A stretch of 64,000 bases of DNA, from assembly GCA_050257395.1 (NCBI GenBank), contig JBLMWU010000214.1:7743-71742 (forward strand), given 5' to 3'. The translations under genes were made by a program, and so were the position numbers. Position 1 is the stretch's first letter; every line of letters begins with the position of its first letter. Below are positions 1-8,047 of the stretch, in pieces. The notes under the pieces were generated by a model. It was not told the origin of the DNA. It worked only from the letters and a program-made list of their open reading frames with translations, and did no database searches. This DNA comes from JAIRTY01 sp050257395. Its GTDB lineage: Bacteria > Actinomycetota > Actinomycetes > Streptosporangiales > Streptosporangiaceae.

Positions 1-27
1 CCGCCCCCGGCCCGGAGGTCCGTCCCC

Positions 28-642
28 ATGCCCAGGCAGCGTGACCAGGCTGCTCGCCGCAAGCACCTGCTGGAAGCCGCCGTGCAGGTCATCAACGACC
101 GCGGCCCGTCCCGGATGCAGATGAAGGACGTCGCGGACGTGGCCGGGATGGCGACCGGGTCGGTGTACTACTACTACGACAACATCGACGAGATCCTGCG
201 GCACGTGCACGCCATGGCGTTCGACCGCTACTACACCGCCCGGGTGGAGGCGGTCGCCGGTCTCACCGATCCGCGCGACAAGATCCGCACCATGGTGGAC
301 ATGGGCCTGCCCCGGCCCGAGGACCGGGCCCTGTCCCTGGCCCTCTACCAGGTCATGGTGGCCAAGGCCCGCGACCCCCAGCACGCCGAGATCATCACCG
401 GCCTGTGCGGCGAGCAGCGGCGCCTCTACCAGGACCTGCTGGACGAGGGCACCGCGGCCGGCCACTTCCGGCCCATCATCTCCACCAGGAGCATCGCGGA
501 GAACCTGATCTCCCTGGAGGACGGCTACGGCCTGGGCCTCGCCACCGGCAACCACGACTATGACTACAGCCAGGCGCGGCACCTGGTCCTGGAGGCCGCA
601 GCGCAGTGGACGCGGTGCCCGGAACTGCTGGCTGAACGCTGA
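28..642 (+). CDS. TetR/AcrR family transcriptional regulator
   Basis: This 204-residue protein has a TetR layout. An N-terminal helix-turn-helix lies at about residues 10-57, with the typical MKDVADVAGMATGSVYYYYDN recognition segment where the aromatic run follows the turn. A divergent helical ligand-binding domain fills the rest. The ligand cannot be told from sequence. It is followed directly by the transposon at about 660, so its original downstream partner may have been displaced. The ATG at 28 is the first possible start in the window and matches the usual short N-terminus of the family. Confidence 0.9.
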   Translation: MPRQRDQAARRKHLLEAAVQVINDRGPSRMQMKDVADVAGMATGSVYYYYDNIDEILRHVHAMAFDRYYTARVEAVAGLTDPRDKIRTMVDMGLPRPEDRALSLALYQVMVAKARDPQHAEIITGLCGEQRRLYQDLLDEGTAAGHFRPIISTRSIAENLISLEDGYGLGLATGNHDYDYSQARHLVLEAAAQWTRCPELLAER

Positions 643-676
643 CCGGTAATCCGGGCGCAGGACCTGTCCTTTAGGG

Positions 677-690
677 CGGGGGCAGCCCCG
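677..690. repeat. Left-end subterminal hairpin of the IS605-type element
   Basis: A perfect 5-bp stem (677-681 with 686-690) closes a GCAG tetraloop, just past the tnpA stop codon. Y1 transposases recognise such hairpins near each element end. Its position next to the tnpA 3' end fits the left end of a divergent IS608-like element. The assignment is inferred from position. Confidence 0.5.
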
Positions 691-694
691 ACGG

Positions 695-1117
695 TCAGGC
701 CGGATGCTGCTGCTGCTCGATGTACTGGCGGATGATGCTCAGCGGGGTACCGGTGCATGAGGCGGCGAAGTAGGACGTGGACCAGAAGTGCCCGTGCATG
801 CTTGCGCGGTTCACCTGGCTGGTGAATTCAGTTCGCAGCTTGCGGGCCGACGCGCCCTTGAGGGAGTTCATCAGCGCGGACACGGCGAACTTCGGCGGGT
901 ACTCGGTCAGGCGCATGTGGGCTCCCCGTTGACCTCCTGCAGTTCCCGCGCCGGAGTCTGCGCAGGCCTTCCGCATCGCGGCCTCGCAGCAGGAAGCATG
1001 GCGTCATCAAGTACGCCGCGCCGGTATTTCGTCACGATGACCAAGTGAACATCCAAGGCAGGAAACACGTGTCTGCCATGCGTGCAGTAACCGCCGGATG
1101 TCGTAGGCCAATGACAT
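695..1117 (-). pseudogene. IS200-type Y1 transposase TnpA, broken by several frameshifts
   Basis: Pieces of a single Y1 transposase are spread over all three minus-strand frames. The N-terminal piece MSLAYDIRR starts at 1117, then DVHLVIVTKYRRGVL, then MRKACADSGA, then ELQEVNGE, then EYPPKFAVSALMNSLKG and the catalytic-tyrosine helix ending IRQYIEQQ. At least three frame changes are needed to read through. The HUH metal motif, normally HVHLLV before EYPPK, reads HMRLT here, so its second histidine is lost even if the frame were restored. The gene is divergent from tnpB with only about 10 bp between the starts. Transposition would need a TnpA supplied in trans. Confidence 0.8.
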
Positions 1118-1126
1118 GCTGGCTTG

Positions 1127-2284
1127 GTGCGGCAGGTGAGGTACACCTACAGGCTCCGCGTGTCGGCCACCGCCGAACGCGCACTGCGTGCCGAGTGGGA
1201 TAGGTGCCGGTGGGTGTGGAACCAGTGTGTTGCCGAGTCACGCCAGGCATGGAGGGAACAGCGCGCGTGCGGCCCGGCTGGCCTGGACAAGATGCTCACG
1301 GGCTGGCGCGCGGAGCACGGCTGGCTGCGCGAGGGGTCGTCTGTCGCGCAGAAGCAGGCGATCCGCGACTTCGGCAAGAGCCGGGCAAAGGCGCTCAAGG
1401 ACCGCAAGAACAAGATCCCGGTACCCCAGCGCGCGGGTCTGCCGCAGTTCCGCAAGCGCGACCGGTCCGCGCCGACGATGAACTACACGAAGCAGGGGTT
1501 CTCGCTCCGCCACGGCCGCCTGATTGTCGCTGGCGGGATCTCGCTGCGCGTCGTCTGGTCCCGCGCGCTGCCGTCGGTGCCGAGTTCGGTTCGCGTCTGC
1601 CAGGACTCGCTAGGGCACTGGTATGCATCGTTCGTCGTCCAGGCCGGGCCCGAGCCCCTGCCGGAAACCGGCAAGGCGATCGGCATCGACTGGGGCGTGA
1701 CGGACATCGCGATCACCACCAGCGGCGAGCACGACCTCCCGCACCCTGAGTTCGCGAAAAAGTCCGCCGCGAAGCTGGCGAAATACCAGCGTCAGATGGC
1801 CCGCCGCAAGCCGCACAAAGGCAAGCCCGCGTCGGCTGGATACAAGCGCGCCAGGCGTCAGGCTGCGAAGGTGCACGCCAAGGCCGCCGCCCAGCGGCAG
1901 GACACCTCTCGCAAGTGGGCGAAGAAGGTCGTCCGGGACTTCGATCAGGTCGCCGCCGAGGACTTCCGCCCGAAGTTCCTGGCGAAGTCCGCGATGGCCC
2001 GCAAGGCAGCCGACGCGGCCATCGGGTCGGCCAAGTCAGGCCTGCTGGAGATGGCAGCCAAACACGGCCGGATCGTCCATCTCGTGCACCCAGCCCACAC
2101 AACCACCGATTGCAGCGCCTGCGGCGCGAGAGCCAAGCAACGCCTGCCGCTGTCGCAGAGAACATACACATGCAGCTCATGCGGCACCGTCCTGCCCAGG
2201 GACAAGAACAGCGCCGCCGTGATGCTCACCAGGGCTGGTCTCACCCCTGCTGGTGCTGATCGGATAAGACCCCATGCGGCGTAG
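1127..2284 (+). CDS. tnpB: TnpB, RNA-guided transposon nuclease (RuvC/OrfB family)
   Basis: About 385 residues, full length for TnpB. The N-terminal OrfB helix-turn-helix region (RYTYRLRVSATAERALRAEW) leads to a RuvC-like nuclease: GIDWGVTDIAI carries the first acidic residue, VAAEDFR the second, and a C-terminal PRDKNSAAVML the third. A zinc finger of two CxxC pairs (CSACG and CSSCG) sits between the last two. TnpB proteins of this family cut DNA guided by an RNA made from the element's right end. All motifs look intact although the partner transposase is dead. The start is GTG at 1127; TTG at 1124 and GTG at 1136 are alternatives. Confidence 0.88.
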   Translation: MRQVRYTYRLRVSATAERALRAEWDRCRWVWNQCVAESRQAWREQRACGPAGLDKMLTGWRAEHGWLREGSSVAQKQAIRDFGKSRAKALKDRKNKIPVPQRAGLPQFRKRDRSAPTMNYTKQGFSLRHGRLIVAGGISLRVVWSRALPSVPSSVRVCQDSLGHWYASFVVQAGPEPLPETGKAIGIDWGVTDIAITTSGEHDLPHPEFAKKSAAKLAKYQRQMARRKPHKGKPASAGYKRARRQAAKVHAKAAAQRQDTSRKWAKKVVRDFDQVAAEDFRPKFLAKSAMARKAADAAIGSAKSGLLEMAAKHGRIVHLVHPAHTTTDCSACGARAKQRLPLSQRTYTCSSCGTVLPRDKNSAAVMLTRAGLTPAGADRIRPHAA

Positions 2285-2360
2285 CCGCAAGGGGCGCCGT
2301 GAGCCAGAAATCCCCGTCATTCACCGCGGGGAGGACGTCAAAGCGAACCCGGTTACCACC
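2240..2360 (+). ncRNA. Candidate TnpB guide RNA (reRNA/omega RNA) from the element right end
   Basis: In TnpB elements the guide RNA scaffold overlaps the 3' end of tnpB and the right end, and the guide is the 16-20 bases just outside it. Here a hairpin at 2311-2332 (stem TCCCCG/CGGGGA) lies 27 bp after the tnpB stop, and the right end probably closes with TCAA at 2338-2341. The guide would then start near 2342. The limits are approximate and no transcript evidence is available. Confidence 0.4.
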
Positions 2361-2389
2361 GGCGCGGGCTGATCGGGCAGGCTGGGGGC

Positions 2390-3220
2390 ATGCCAGAGCC
2401 CCTGACCCTGATGGCCGTGCACGCGCACCCCGACGACGAATCCTCCAGCACCGGCGGGGTGCTGGCCACCTACGCCGCCCAGGGCATCCGCACCGTGGTC
2501 GTGACCTGCACCAACGGTGAGTTCGGGGACGCGCCGGGCGGCGTCAAGCCGGGCCAGGACGGCCACGAGGCCGAGGCGGTGGCGCAGCTGCGGCTGGCCG
2601 AGCTGCGCACCGCCACCGGCATCCTCGGCGTCACCGACGTGGAGGTGCTGGGATACCACGACTCCGGGATGCCCGACTGGGACTACAAGGACCGGCCCGA
2701 GGCGTTCTGCAACATCCCGATGACCGAGGTGACCGGCCGGATCAGCGCACTGATGGAGAAGTACCGGCCGCAGGTCGTGGTCAGCTACGACACCAAGGGC
2801 CCATACCAGCACCCCGACCACGTGCGGGCAGGCGAGGCCGCCGCGATCGCGGCGGCCGATTCCGGCATCCCGGCCAAGTTCTACCTGACCGCCATGCGCG
2901 GCAGCGACTGGCAGAAGGTCTGGGAGGCGCTGCGGGAGCTCGGCGCGGACGTACCGGGCCCGCGGGACATCACGGACGAGATGCGCCAGCAGATGGCCGA
3001 GCTGGAGGCCCGGATCACCACCACCGTGGACATCCGGCCGGTGCTGGCCCGCAAGCGCGAGGCCCTGCTGGCGCATGCCAGCCAGATCGCCGAGTCCTGG
3101 TTCACCAAGATCCCGCCGGAGATCGCCGAGTCCGCGTTCGGCCGGGAGAGCTTCATCCGGGCCAGCGACAGCACCGGCGCCCCGGTGCCCGAGGATGACC
3201 TGTTCGCTGGCCTGCGCTGA
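2390..3220 (+). CDS. PIG-L/LmbE family deacetylase, mycothiol S-conjugate amidase (Mca)-like
   Basis: 276 residues. The zinc motif AHPDDE at about residues 11-16 and the later HPDH (GPYQHPDHV, around 143) are the hallmark ligands of LmbE/PIG-L N-acetyl hydrolases. The order MAVHAHPDDESS, VVTCTNGE, ILGV, GYHDSGMPDW follows actinobacterial Mca and MshB, which act on mycothiol conjugates or its precursor in the cytoplasm. Which of the two activities, or another GlcNAc substrate, it has cannot be decided here. ATG at 2390 follows a CTGGGGGC ribosome site. The gene begins about 50 bp beyond the transposon end. Confidence 0.85.
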   Translation: MPEPLTLMAVHAHPDDESSSTGGVLATYAAQGIRTVVVTCTNGEFGDAPGGVKPGQDGHEAEAVAQLRLAELRTATGILGVTDVEVLGYHDSGMPDWDYKDRPEAFCNIPMTEVTGRISALMEKYRPQVVVSYDTKGPYQHPDHVRAGEAAAIAAADSGIPAKFYLTAMRGSDWQKVWEALRELGADVPGPRDITDEMRQQMAELEARITTTVDIRPVLARKREALLAHASQIAESWFTKIPPEIAESAFGRESFIRASDSTGAPVPEDDLFAGLR

Positions 3221-3262
3221 GCAGCGGCGCGGGCACAGCCCGTGGCGTGGCATGGTGGAGAG

Positions 3263-3514
3263 GTGAAGTTCTACGCCCTCGGCGGCGGGTTCGTGGGCTT
3301 GCTCGTCCATCTGTTCATCTGGCGGATGATCTGGCGGCTGGCCCTGACGCTGTGGCGCATCCCCACCTTCGGCCCGATCATAGTCGGCCTCATCGGGGTC
3401 AGCGTGGTCACGCTGCTGGTCCTGCGGGCCGCCGGGGCCGGGCCCTGGCGCAACCGGCGCCGCCGGGGCGGCCTGTTCCGCTACGGCAGCGGGAACGGCC
3501 CGCGCGACTGGTGA
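3263..3514 (+). CDS. Small membrane protein of unknown function
   Basis: 83 residues when started at GTG 3263, seven bases after a GGAGAG ribosome site. Two hydrophobic stretches can be seen, about residues 4-30 (LGGGFVGLLVHLFIW onward) and 34-57 (FGPIIVGLIGVSVVTLLVL). A basic tail follows (RNRRRRGG). It lies 42 bp after the LmbE gene and probably shares its transcript. It matches no family I can name. Confidence 0.65.
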   Translation: MKFYALGGGFVGLLVHLFIWRMIWRLALTLWRIPTFGPIIVGLIGVSVVTLLVLRAAGAGPWRNRRRRGGLFRYGSGNGPRDW

Positions 3515-3526
3515 CCCGGGCGCCGG

Positions 3527-3820
3527 TCAGGCCCGCGGCCGCCGGCGGGGCGGCGCGGGCGGCACCGGCTTGCCGGCCAGCGCGCGGTCCCGCGGGATGG
3601 TCACCAGCTCGCCGGAGGCGCGGCGGACGCTGAACGAACCCTCGTCAGCGGCCTCCAGCATCCCCAGCACGTCGGCGACCTCGTCGCCGCCGTCCCGGCC
3701 CGGGCGGCGCCAGCGGATCACCACCCGGCTGCCCACGTCCGCGGCGGTCAGCCGCACCTCCATCCGGTACCGCAGCGCGCCCGGCCTGCCCGGCTGCGGA
3801 ACCCGGGCGGAGTCGTTCAC
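3527..3820 (-). CDS. Small conserved actinobacterial protein resembling the N-terminal module of an acetyltransferase family
   Basis: 97 residues. The core VGSRVVIRWRRP ... DVLGMLEAADEGSFSVRRASGELVTIPRDRALAGKPVPPAP resembles the SH3-like N-terminal module found before GNAT domains in Rv0428c-type proteins, but no GNAT domain follows. It could be a stand-alone regulator or RNA/protein-binding module. Function is unknown. The start at 3820 is the first ATG with a full-length N-terminus. It is convergent with the small membrane gene upstream of it on the map. Confidence 0.6.
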   Translation of the reverse strand: MNDSARVPQPGRPGALRYRMEVRLTAADVGSRVVIRWRRPGRDGGDEVADVLGMLEAADEGSFSVRRASGELVTIPRDRALAGKPVPPAPPRRRPRA

Positions 3821-3962
3821 AGCTCACCATCCTCGCATGGCAGTCGGCGACTGTTTACACTAACCTTGTAGTACAAATCTGCGCACACCTGGGCGTCCCA
3901 TGCGGGATCTGCCCGACGGCTGGCATGCCTGAAGGCCCTTGACTTGAGCGGCCCACCGCGCA

Positions 3963-4009
3963 TTGACAGTCGCCCCGCTATTTATTACAAATAAAGTAGT
4001 GCAAATATG
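3963..4009 (+). promoter_or_regulatory. Promoter with overlapping palindromic operator for the hemerythrin-like gene
   Basis: A consensus -35 TTGACA (3963-3968) is followed, after 17 bp, by a -10-like TACAAA (3986-3991). A palindrome TTTATT-ACA-AATAAA at 3981-3995 overlaps the -10, as expected for a repressor site. GTAGTGCAAATATG at 3996-4009 repeats GTAGTACAAATCTG at 3868-3881 with two changes. The stretch is strikingly AT-rich against its surroundings. The regulator is unknown. Confidence 0.55.
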
Positions 4010-4025
4010 ACGCAAGGAGGCCGTG

Positions 4026-4553
4026 ATGACCGTGCTGAGCCAGGCACCCGGGCACGGGGAACCAGCCCGGCTGACCGGCCTGCCCGAAGGGCCACCGTGG
4101 ACGCTTGCCGATGAGCACGTGCTCCTGCTGCGGCAGATCACCTCGCGGGCACGGGACGTGCTGGCCGCGGCCACGGACGGCCAGTGGCCAGCCGCCGAGC
4201 TGGCGTCGCTGGCCGGCTATGCCCGGGCGGAGCTGCTGCGGCAGGCCGCTGAGGAAGAGGCACTGCTGTTCCCGGCCAGCCCGCCGCCCATCACCGCCCG
4301 GCTCGCCCGGGACCACGTACGGCTGCGGGCTGTCACTGATCTGCTGACCCGGGCGGCTGCCGGGGAGCAGAGCCTGTCCCCCGGCCAGCTCGCGGTGGCC
4401 ACCAGGGATTTCGTGGACCAGCTCGAATATCACCTGAGTGCCGAGGAGAAGCTGCTCGCAGCGGGTCAGGCTCCGCGCAGCGTGCCAGCCATCGCCTCGC
4501 TCGCAGCCGGGCAGCTGGCCACGTCAGGACCATCGGCCCGTGCCGGAGCATGA
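4026..4553 (+). CDS. Hemerythrin HHE-domain protein
   Basis: About 175 residues. The pattern of metal ligands fits a four-helix hemerythrin: DEH in WTLADEHVLLLRQI near residue 27, EEEALLFP near 75, DH in LARDHVRL and H..E in QLEYHLSAEEKLL. Such proteins bind a di-iron centre and sense or handle oxygen, NO or iron. ATG 4026 (GTG 4023 just before) lies after a strong AAGGAGG site. A regulated-looking promoter precedes it. The DUF6448 gene 51 bp downstream is probably co-transcribed. Confidence 0.75.
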   Translation: MTVLSQAPGHGEPARLTGLPEGPPWTLADEHVLLLRQITSRARDVLAAATDGQWPAAELASLAGYARAELLRQAAEEEALLFPASPPPITARLARDHVRLRAVTDLLTRAAAGEQSLSPGQLAVATRDFVDQLEYHLSAEEKLLAAGQAPRSVPAIASLAAGQLATSGPSARAGA

Positions 4554-4604
4554 GTTTCCGGGGCAGCCTGGCATCGTCAGTGGTGCGCAGCGGGAGGGGT
4601 AATC

Positions 4605-5141
4605 ATGGCACCGCACTGCGATTCGATGGACGGCCCGGTCGTCACAGCTGCCCGGCAAGCCCTGGAGCGCCAGGACGTCAGCATCGTGCTCCCGTTCGTC
4701 AGGAAGGACGGCGAGGAGGAGGTAACCCGCGCGTTCGAGGCCGCCGGGAAGGCCCGCCGGCAGGGGGCTGACGCCCGGGAAGTCGCTGACCTCTACTTCT
4801 TCGAGACCGTGGTCCGCGTCCACCGGGCCGGGGAGGGCGCGCCCTATACCGGGCTGAAACCAGCCGGGCTGGCAGAAGGGCCCGTCATCCCGGCTGCCGA
4901 GCTGGGCATCGAGAGCGGCAGCCCGGACCAGCTCAAGGACCTGCTCGCCCGGCATGTCCGGGACGAGATTCAGCGCCGGTTCGATCACGTGATGGCGCTG
5001 AAACCCGCGGCGGGCCAGGACGTGGAGCACGCACGCGAGTACGTCGAAGCCATGCTCGGGCTGGAGGTCTGGGCCAGCAGCCTCTATCAGGCGGTCCTGG
5101 CGCCCGCGCATGCAGGCCACGGCGGGCACCAGCACAGCTGA
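4605..5141 (+). CDS. DUF6448 family protein
   Basis: 178 residues, starting with MAPHCDSMDGPVVTAAR, the signature start of the DUF6448 family. Other conserved blocks are LYFFETVVRVHRAGEGAPYTG, GLKPAGL and a His-rich C-terminus (HAGHGGHQHS). The family has no known biochemical role. The paired His/Cys near the N-terminus and the His tail could bind metal, which would fit the upstream hemerythrin-like gene; that is inference. ATG 4605 follows GGGAGGGG. Confidence 0.75.
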   Translation: MAPHCDSMDGPVVTAARQALERQDVSIVLPFVRKDGEEEVTRAFEAAGKARRQGADAREVADLYFFETVVRVHRAGEGAPYTGLKPAGLAEGPVIPAAELGIESGSPDQLKDLLARHVRDEIQRRFDHVMALKPAAGQDVEHAREYVEAMLGLEVWASSLYQAVLAPAHAGHGGHQHS

Positions 5142-5187
5142 CTGCCCTTCCGCGCGTGGCTGGCGGCACGGCGCGGCGGCGGATTCC

Positions 5188-6000
5188 CTACGAGTCCCAG
5201 CGGCCGGCCAATTCGGCGGTGAGGGCGGGCCAGACCACCGGGTCGTGGCCTGGCACCAGCCGGTAGCCGCCGGCTGCGGCGAGCTGCTTGAGCTTGCGGA
5301 TCTGCGCCACGCTCACCTCCGGCGGGGCATCGACCCGGCCGCCGACCGCCACCTCGCGCTCGATGTTCTCGGTGAGGTCGGCGGCGTCGAAGGCGAACAC
5401 GAAGCCGCCGCCGCCCACCGACTCGTCCAGCGACACCACGAAGCTCTGATGCCCGGGCGTGTGGCCGGCGGTGAGCACGGCGGTCACCCCTGGCGCGATC
5501 CCGGTGTCCCCGTCCGCGATGCGCCAGTCGATCCGGGGGTCGTCGAAGTCGACCCGGAAGATCCCGTCGCGCTCCGGCGCGGGCGGGGCGGACATGCCGA
5601 AGTCCAGCTCGGCCCGCTGGATGTGCACCGGCACCCGGCCGGCGAAATGCTTGAGCCCGCCCGCGTGGTCGTTGTGCAGGTGGCTGACGGCGACCGCGCG
5701 GACGTCCGCCAGCGCGATCCCGGCCTCTGCCAGCGCCTCCTCCAGCGGCTCCCCCGGGCCGGGCAGCACCGGCTGGATCAGCGGGTCGCCGTGGAAACGC
5801 GCCCGCAGCGCGGGGTCGCGGATGAGCGCGGTGTTGAACCCGGTGTCCAGCAGCACCCAGCCGCCGTCGCACTGCAGCAGCACCCCGGGCACCGGCTCGC
5901 GCAGCATCTCGGTGCCGGACGCGCCCTCTACCGACACGGACTTCGGGAGGTCCTCCCAGCCCAGCGTGAGCAGCACGATCCGGCGCACCCCGGTTCCCAT
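5188..6000 (-). CDS. MBL-fold metallo-hydrolase, quorum-lactonase-like
   Basis: 270 residues with the metallo-beta-lactamase fold. The zinc motif HLHNDHAGG sits near residue 107, a second metal-ligand segment TAGHTPGHQS near 180, and DAAD near 215. The overall order and length match the AiiA/AttM-type N-acyl homoserine lactonase branch. Substrate is not certain; many soil members act on other lactones or esters. It begins with ATG 6000 after an AAGGAGGCGGG site and appears to be a single gene. Confidence 0.8.
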   Translation of the reverse strand: MGTGVRRIVLLTLGWEDLPKSVSVEGASGTEMLREPVPGVLLQCDGGWVLLDTGFNTALIRDPALRARFHGDPLIQPVLPGPGEPLEEALAEAGIALADVRAVAVSHLHNDHAGGLKHFAGRVPVHIQRAELDFGMSAPPAPERDGIFRVDFDDPRIDWRIADGDTGIAPGVTAVLTAGHTPGHQSFVVSLDESVGGGGFVFAFDAADLTENIEREVAVGGRVDAPPEVSVAQIRKLKQLAAAGGYRLVPGHDPVVWPALTAELAGRWDS

Positions 6001-6118
6001 GACCCGCCTCCTTCGCGGCCGGCCGCCCCGCCCGGTGCGGGACGGCCGGCGCTGCGCTCCGGTCTCCAGCGGACCTTAGCGCCTGCCGGAGGGCGCGCAG
6101 GGGCTGCGGGAGCCCGGG

Positions 6119-6958
6119 TCAGTTGCTGCTGAGCCAGGTGACGCTGAACTTCCCCCCGCCGCTCAGGCCGGACACGCTGTCCTTGGCCTGGCCGCTGCTG
6201 TTGGTCATGACAATCTTCGTCGGGTGGTAGTGACCGATGTAGTTGCCGTCCACCTTCGCACTGGTGAAGTGCACCGTCCCGAAGTCGGCCAGCGGGAGCA
6301 CGCCCAGGGTCGAGGACGGCGCCTCGGCGATCACCTCGGCGGAGGCGTTGCTCGCCCCGGTCAGGGTGGCCTGGATCGCGTGCCGCCAGCCGCGGGTGGT
6401 GTCCGCCAGCACCAGCGTGTAGTGACCGCTGCCGTGGTAGGCGACCGACGCGCTGAAGTGGTCACCGGGGCGCACCTTGTTGCTGAAGTTCACCGGGTAC
6501 GACGGGTACATCTCATACCAGGAGTAGTACTGGGCGCTGCCGCCGGAGCAGTCCACCTCGCTGCCGGTCTGCTCGACCGTGCTGCTGCCGTAGCCGTCCA
6601 GCCCCACCCAGAAACTGGAGTACTCGCTGCCGGTGCTGCCCGAGCACATGCCCTTCGGCTCCACCCAGTTCGCCGACACCTTGGTGTAGTGACCCCCGGA
6701 CGCGGCGTACCCGGACCAGTTGGTGGAACTGACGGCGTGCGCGAGCGGCGCGAAGCCGCTGCTGCCCGGCCTGATCAGGTGGGCGACCGGCCGGATCAGC
6801 CGCAGCAGCCCCGGTTGCCCGGAATGCCGCGCGCCGGGCGCGTGCGCCGCGGCGGGCACCGCGGCCGCACCCGCGGCGCCGGCGGTGGCGATTAAGCCGG
6901 TCAGCAGGCTCACACCAGCGAGGGATAGGCACCATCTGCGTAGCATGCGGCTCCTCAT
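6119..6958 (-). CDS. Secreted G1 family (glutamic) endopeptidase, copy 1
   Basis: About 279 residues. A signal peptide (MRSRMLRRWCLSLAGVSLLTG onward) is followed by an Ala/Pro pro-region and the catalytic domain beginning at STNWSGYAASG. The eqolisin core is clear: FWVGLDGYGSSTVEQTGSEVDC with the catalytic Gln, and ASAEVIAEAPSS with the Glu. Two cysteines flank the Gln strand. These enzymes usually work at acid pH outside the cell. It is the last of three co-oriented paralogues (see 7132-7968 and 8133-8996). ATG 6958 was chosen because the longer reading frame adds an unlikely non-hydrophobic leader. Confidence 0.88.
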   Translation of the reverse strand: MRSRMLRRWCLSLAGVSLLTGLIATAGAAGAAAVPAAAHAPGARHSGQPGLLRLIRPVAHLIRPGSSGFAPLAHAVSSTNWSGYAASGGHYTKVSANWVEPKGMCSGSTGSEYSSFWVGLDGYGSSTVEQTGSEVDCSGGSAQYYSWYEMYPSYPVNFSNKVRPGDHFSASVAYHGSGHYTLVLADTTRGWRHAIQATLTGASNASAEVIAEAPSSTLGVLPLADFGTVHFTSAKVDGNYIGHYHPTKIVMTNSSGQAKDSVSGLSGGGKFSVTWLSSN

Positions 6959-7131
6959 CGGGACGTGCTGATGACGGGCGACGCCGGCGGCGCCTCCCCC
7001 TTGCGCCGGGTGATACCTGCCGTCGTGCTGCTGCGTTAGGTCATCGCGGCAGCACGATAGGTGATGACGATTATCGGGCATAGCCGGGCAGAGCCGTGGC
7101 AGATCTGAAAAGCCCGTCCCGGCCCGGCTCG

Positions 7132-7968
7132 TCAGGTACTGCGCAGCCAGGTGGCGCTGAAGTTCTGGCCGCCGCTCAGGGCCGACACGGTGTCCTTGGC
7201 CCGCCCGGCGCTGTCCACCATGGTGATCTCCGCCGGGCTGGCGTTGCCGATGGGCGACCCGTTCACCGTGGCAGCGGAGAAGTTCACGGTGCCGAAGTCG
7301 GTCAGCGGCAGCACGCCCCCGGAGGAGGAGGGAGCTTCCGCGATCACCTCGGCCGAGGAGTTGGCGGCCCCGTGCAGGGTCGCGCTGACGATGTGGCTCC
7401 AGCCCTGGGTGGCGTCGGTCAGCGTCAGCGTGTAGCTGCCGCCGCCGTTGTAGGTGACCGAGCCGGTGAAGTGGTCTCCCGGCCGCACCGGGTTGCTGAA
7501 GTTCACCGGGTAGGCCGGGTACATCTCATACCAGGAGTAGTACTGGGCCCTGCCACCGGAGCAGTCCACCTCGCTGCCGCTCTGCTCGACCGTGCTGCTG
7601 CTGTAGCCGTCCAGGCCGACCCAGAAGCTCGAATACTGGCTGCCGCTGGAGCAGGTGCCGGTGGGTTCCACCCAGCTGGCTGAGACCTTGGTGAACGTGC
7701 CGCCGGACGCCGCGTACCCGGACCAGTTCGTTGACGTGGCGTTCGTCAGCGGCCGGGCCGCGGCCGGCCGGGCGGCGCCCGGGGCGGCCGGCCCCACCTG
7801 CACGCCGGGGCGTATCAGCCGGGCGGCGGGCCGGACGAGGCCGGCCGTCCCTGGCCTGGCCGGCCGGGGCGCCGCCGCCGCGGCCGTGGCACAGGCCAGC
7901 GAGCTCGCGAGCAGGACAGCGCCGGTCCCCAGCTGAACGCACCTTCTCCATAACATCCGGGCTCCCAT
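7132..7968 (-). CDS. Secreted G1 family (glutamic) endopeptidase, copy 2
   Basis: 278 residues with an N-terminal signal peptide (CVQLGTGAVLLASSLACA), an Ala/Pro/Arg-rich pro-region and a G1 catalytic domain. TNWSGYAASGG opens the domain, VEQSGSEVDC carries the Gln and SSAEVIAEAPSSS the Glu. It is closer to copy 1 than to copy 3 over the catalytic part. A good promoter lies about 80-110 bp upstream at 8048-8077, so this copy can be transcribed apart from copy 3. ATG 7968 is preceded by GGGAGCCC-type sequence. Confidence 0.88.
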   Translation of the reverse strand: MGARMLWRRCVQLGTGAVLLASSLACATAAAAAPRPARPGTAGLVRPAARLIRPGVQVGPAAPGAARPAAARPLTNATSTNWSGYAASGGTFTKVSASWVEPTGTCSSGSQYSSFWVGLDGYSSSTVEQSGSEVDCSGGRAQYYSWYEMYPAYPVNFSNPVRPGDHFTGSVTYNGGGSYTLTLTDATQGWSHIVSATLHGAANSSAEVIAEAPSSSGGVLPLTDFGTVNFSAATVNGSPIGNASPAEITMVDSAGRAKDTVSALSGGQNFSATWLRST

Positions 7969-8047
7969 GAGGATGGTCGGGGCGGCGCGGCGCTGCCGCC
8001 GCTATGGCCGCCATAAGCGAAGGGTCATCGAGACCGTACGATACGTA

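Larger units (their letters stand above)
660..2341. mobile_element. IS200/IS605-family element with divergent tnpA (decayed) and tnpB (intact)
   Basis: The element has IS608-like organisation. A Y1 (HUH) transposase gene on the minus strand is divergent from a TnpB gene on the plus strand, and each gene ends near one element end. The left end carries a CGGGG/CCCCG hairpin at 677-690. The right end carries a TCCCCG/CGGGGA hairpin at 2311-2332, followed by a GAGGACGTCAA stretch like right ends of actinobacterial IS605 elements. The exact termini are inferred, because these elements leave no terminal inverted repeats or target duplication. With TnpA broken, the copy should not move by itself. 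Confidence 0.75.
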
